From the NCBI GenBank assembly GCA_951640165.1, contig OX621255.1:3162001-3226000 (forward strand): a stretch of DNA of 64,000 nucleotides. Reading direction: 5' to 3'. A program made the translations under genes and the position numbers. The notes below the pieces were generated by a model, which searched no databases, was not told where the DNA came from, and was given only the letters and a program-made list of their open reading frames with translations. Position 1 is the first letter of the stretch, and each line of letters opens with the position of its first letter. Origin of the DNA: Pseudoips prasinana. Its lineage: Eukaryota > Arthropoda > Insecta > Lepidoptera > Nolidae. Of this stretch, positions 61,654-64,000 are shown piece after piece.

Positions 61654-62189
61654 AAAAAACCGGCCAAGTGCGAGTCGGACTCGCCCATGAAGGGTTCCGT
61701 ATCAGCAAGTATTTCAGTTGATTAAATGAAAGCAAATTCAGTTCAAACCAATTTTTGTTGTTAGTTTGCATGATATTGTACATCATATATTTTTTTTAGT
61801 ACTATCATTCTCTTATTTTAGAAGTTACACACTCATTTTACCACTTTGGAAGTGTCTCTCGCGCAAACTATTCAATTTAGAAAAAAATGATATTAGAAAT
61901 CTCAATATCATTTTTGAAGACCTATGCATAGACACCCCACATGTATGGGTACGATTAAAAAAAATTGAGATTCGGTTCTATGTATGGGGACCCCCCAAAA
62001 TTATTGATCTTTTTCTATTTTCTCTAAAAACCTTAATGCGGTTAATCAAATACGTCTACTTACCAAGTTTCAACAGTACAGCTCTTATAGTTTCGGAAAA
62101 AAGTGGCTGTGACATACGGACGGACAGACAGACAGACATGACGAATGTATAAGGGTTCCGATTCTTGCCATTTGGCTACGGAACCCTAA
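61654..62189 (-). mobile_element. Element G copy 2, uninterrupted
   Basis: Starts AACCGGCCAAGTGCGAGTCG and ends with GGTTCCGATTC...GGCTACGGAACCCT. It preserves both sites where copy 1 is broken (CCCCATACATAGAAC and ACTTCCAAAGTGG in complement). The 128-codon frame at 61766 is accidental. Confidence 0.8.
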
Positions 62190-62314
62190 AAAGGTTTTTA
62201 TTCAATGGATTAGTCATGTCAGCTGAAAGACCTTTAGAAACCTTTGGAGGAGACCTAAGTCCAGTCCATTGTCTAATGACTACAACCGAGACCGACAGCA
62301 TGACGTGTCCTCCG

Positions 62315-62582
62315 TACTTACTTACTTATCGTATTGGCAGTGGTTACCCTAGTGTCAGAGTTGTTCAAGCCACCCAGTAGGCCTCTGACATGGCTTAACG
62401 ACTGTTGTCTAATGGCTACAACCGGGACCAACGGCTTAACGTGCCCTCCGAAGCACGGAGACGCTCACAAATTAAACCACCTTGGCGGTCACCCATCTAT
62501 GGACTGACCGCGAGCCTAGTCGCTTGACCTCGCCAATCACTTACGGACTGGTGAGAGCATCTGGCTATGAGCGCCTCACAGC
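62315..62582 (-). mobile_element. 5S-rRNA-like SINE copy 6
   Basis: Near full length with TTGGCGGTCACCCATCTATG and GACTGACCGCGAGCC. A fragment of the same family (CTAATGACTACAACCGAGAC) stands just upstream at 62271-62312. Confidence 0.75.
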
Positions 62583-62587
62583 CAGAT

Positions 62588-62835
62588 CCCTCCGTGGTTG
62601 ATAAATACTTGCCTTTCAAGCCACCGGTCGTGGAATCGGTTCCAACCCAGGACAGATATTTGTGTTCATGAGCATGTCTGTTGGTCTTGAGTCTGGGTGT
62701 AATTATCTGTTTCAGTACGTATTCAGAAAAGAAAAGTAGTATTTGTAGTATACCAGTTATCTGGTTTCCATAGTACAAGCTATGTCCAGTTTGGGATCAG
62801 ATGGCGTGTGTGAATGATGTCCCAGGATATTACAG
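62588..62835 (+). mobile_element. SINE-B copy
   Basis: Head TGGTTGATAAATACTTGCC, B box disrupted by one base (GGAATCGGTTCCAAC), full body and 3' domain to TGTCCCAGGATATTA. Confidence 0.75.
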
Positions 62836-62898
62836 GATTATGGAGCGCGTTACTTAAAGAAAAATAAAACGAAGCGCACAGAAAATCAAAAATATGTA

Positions 62899-63001
62899 CA
62901 GACGCCAGCACATCAAGCTACCCCAATCTGTCAAATTTCCCCAATTGAAAGTGAACCTTATGTTTTTGTGACAAAGTTGAAAATCTTTAAAAGAAATTGT
63001 A
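62899..63001. mobile_element. Hairpin MITE M, right arm deleted
   Basis: Left arm and centre are intact, then AAGAAATTGTACATAT: the right arm is gone but the final GTACAT remains. Confidence 0.75.
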
Positions 63002-63394
63002 CATATCCCCGATAAAGAATCAATATCTTATAACTGCGTCATATAAAACTTGAGAAATTGAGCTTAAAGGTCATTTTAGTACGTGTTAGTTTTAGTATTT
63101 AGTCTAATATGGAACTTGATATTTCATTGCCATCGATCTGACTTCGCAAACCGACATCTTACAATTTAATTGTCTTGCTTCTACTGAGGGTTCAATGGAC
63201 ATGATCTTAATACATTTGCATGTAGTAAATTCATTCAAGCGTCAGCAATCGACCATAAATTGAACATTACTTCGATTTTTTCCATAGACAAAATTTATTT
63301 CCGCATCGAGCATAGTCTATATTACGGTAAAATATTTTATGATTTAATCGTAAATATAAAGTTTATGTACTAATCAGTTCCAGATCAATAACAA
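63002..63394. other. Unassigned interval
   Basis: No family or gene recognised. Confidence 0.35.
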
Positions 63395-63500
63395 AAACCA
63401 GCCAAGTGCGAGTCGAACTTACGTACGGTTCCGTGATATTATACAAAATGATCCGTCATCGAGCACAAATCGTCGTGAAATCCCATTTTATTTATTGAGT
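63395..63500 (-). mobile_element. Element G end fragment
   Basis: AAAACCAGCCAAGTGCGAGT and TACGGTTCCGT match the terminus of element G; the following sequence does not. Confidence 0.5.
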
Positions 63501-63595
63501 CCCTTCAAAGTAAATAACAAATAATTTTTCATGCAATCTTCACGCGTTCATTATTAAACATCATACGTCATACAACCGGCCCCTCAACGCTCGTA

Positions 63596-63653
63596 TACGT
63601 TCACACACACACACAAACACACGTACAGACACACACACACACACACTCACACT

Positions 63654-63706
<53 letters not shown>

Positions 63707-63715
63707 GCGCGCACG
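63596..63715. repeat. (CA)n microsatellite with interruptions
   Basis: Long CA tract with CGTA, CT and CGCG interruptions, ending AGAGAGA. Confidence 0.95.
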
Positions 63716-63827
63716 CACGCAGAGAGATTTTTCTTCACATAACGATTTTGGTACAGAAAGAAAAATGTGTTTTGCCCTTAAAATCAAAACTTTCCTTCAG
63801 GTTTTATGAGAAATAGTTGTTACACTG

Positions 63828-64000
63828 TTGTCAGAGTTGTCTAAGCTGTCCAATAGGCCCCTAACATGGCTTATCGACTGTTGTCTAATGACAACAACCG
63901 GGACCGACAGTTTCACGTGCCCTCCGAAACAAGGAGACGCTCAGAAATAGAACCAATTTAACGATTACCCTGTCTATGGTCTGACTACGTCCTTAGTTGC
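63828..64000 (-). mobile_element. 5S-rRNA-like SINE copy 7, runs off the window
   Basis: CTAACATGGCTTATCGACTG, CGGGACCGACAG and GATTACCCTGTCTATGG. The 5' part lies beyond 64000. Confidence 0.65.

Noticed and set aside
61766..62152. 128-codon ORF in element G
   Set aside because: The frame comes from a non-coding repeat; the same region in copy 1 has no matching open frame.

Overview
This window is eukaryotic, AT-rich intergenic DNA that is almost wholly built from transposable elements. The mixture points to a moth or butterfly (Lepidoptera): tRNA-headed SINEs with simple-repeat tails, short elements ending in a CCGCGGGGCACAGCTAG-type 3' hairpin, mariner transposases, a Dong/R4-like retrotransposon in a TTA repeat, and many retroposon tails. 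I recognise no intact host protein-coding gene, no functional tRNA or rRNA gene, no CRISPR array and nothing bacterial. The species cannot be named from the sequence.

Layout. 1-9.4 kb: one unrecognised 80-codon ORF (426-668), then SINEs, a 5S-rRNA-like SINE, palindromes and hairpin MITEs. 9.7-12 kb: a 5'-truncated retrotransposon of R2/R4/Dong type (minus strand) lying in the TTA tail of a SINE. 12-17 kb: Helitron-like elements, a Helitron-like element inside a SINE, and foldback MITEs. 17.4-17.9 kb: a LINE C-terminal fragment. 18.7-22.1 kb: a 545-bp repeat (element G) split by a 2.5-kb RNase H-bearing LINE with a 13-bp target duplication and by a second LINE tail. 22.9-23.3 kb: a 16-unit minisatellite grown inside a retroposon. 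24-34 kb: nested MITEs, SINEs and Helitron-like elements plus LINE C-terminal fragments. 35.3-38.1 kb: a 2.83-kb inverted-repeat element set in an (AT)n tract and carrying a dead mariner. 38.6-39.1 kb: an intact ORF1-only retroposon. 44.2-45.5 kb: a structurally complete mariner with an open transposase frame, itself inside a MITE. 48-49.4 kb: a 312-bp near-perfect palindrome around a MITE, and a small transposon with a 10-bp target duplication. 50-54 kb: a duplicated compound repeat. 55-64 kb: GC-rich retroposon debris, further SINEs, a second full copy of element G, and a partial 5S-like SINE running off the end.

How the parts work together. The only proteins of recognised function are transposition proteins: reverse transcriptases, a restriction-like endonuclease domain, an RNase H, an ORF1 RNA-binding-type protein and mariner transposases. 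The SINEs and MITEs code for nothing recognised and presumably depended on such enzymes. Because many elements have a second copy in the window, several insertions can be read against their empty site, giving exact target duplications: 13 bp for the RNase H LINE, 10 bp for the MULE-like element, 8 bp for a SINE, 6 bp for a hairpin MITE, TATA for two MITE families and TA for mariner. One insertion shows an A|T junction with no duplication, as Helitrons leave. Boundaries of old repeats are approximate, and all family assignments come from recognising motifs, not from a search.
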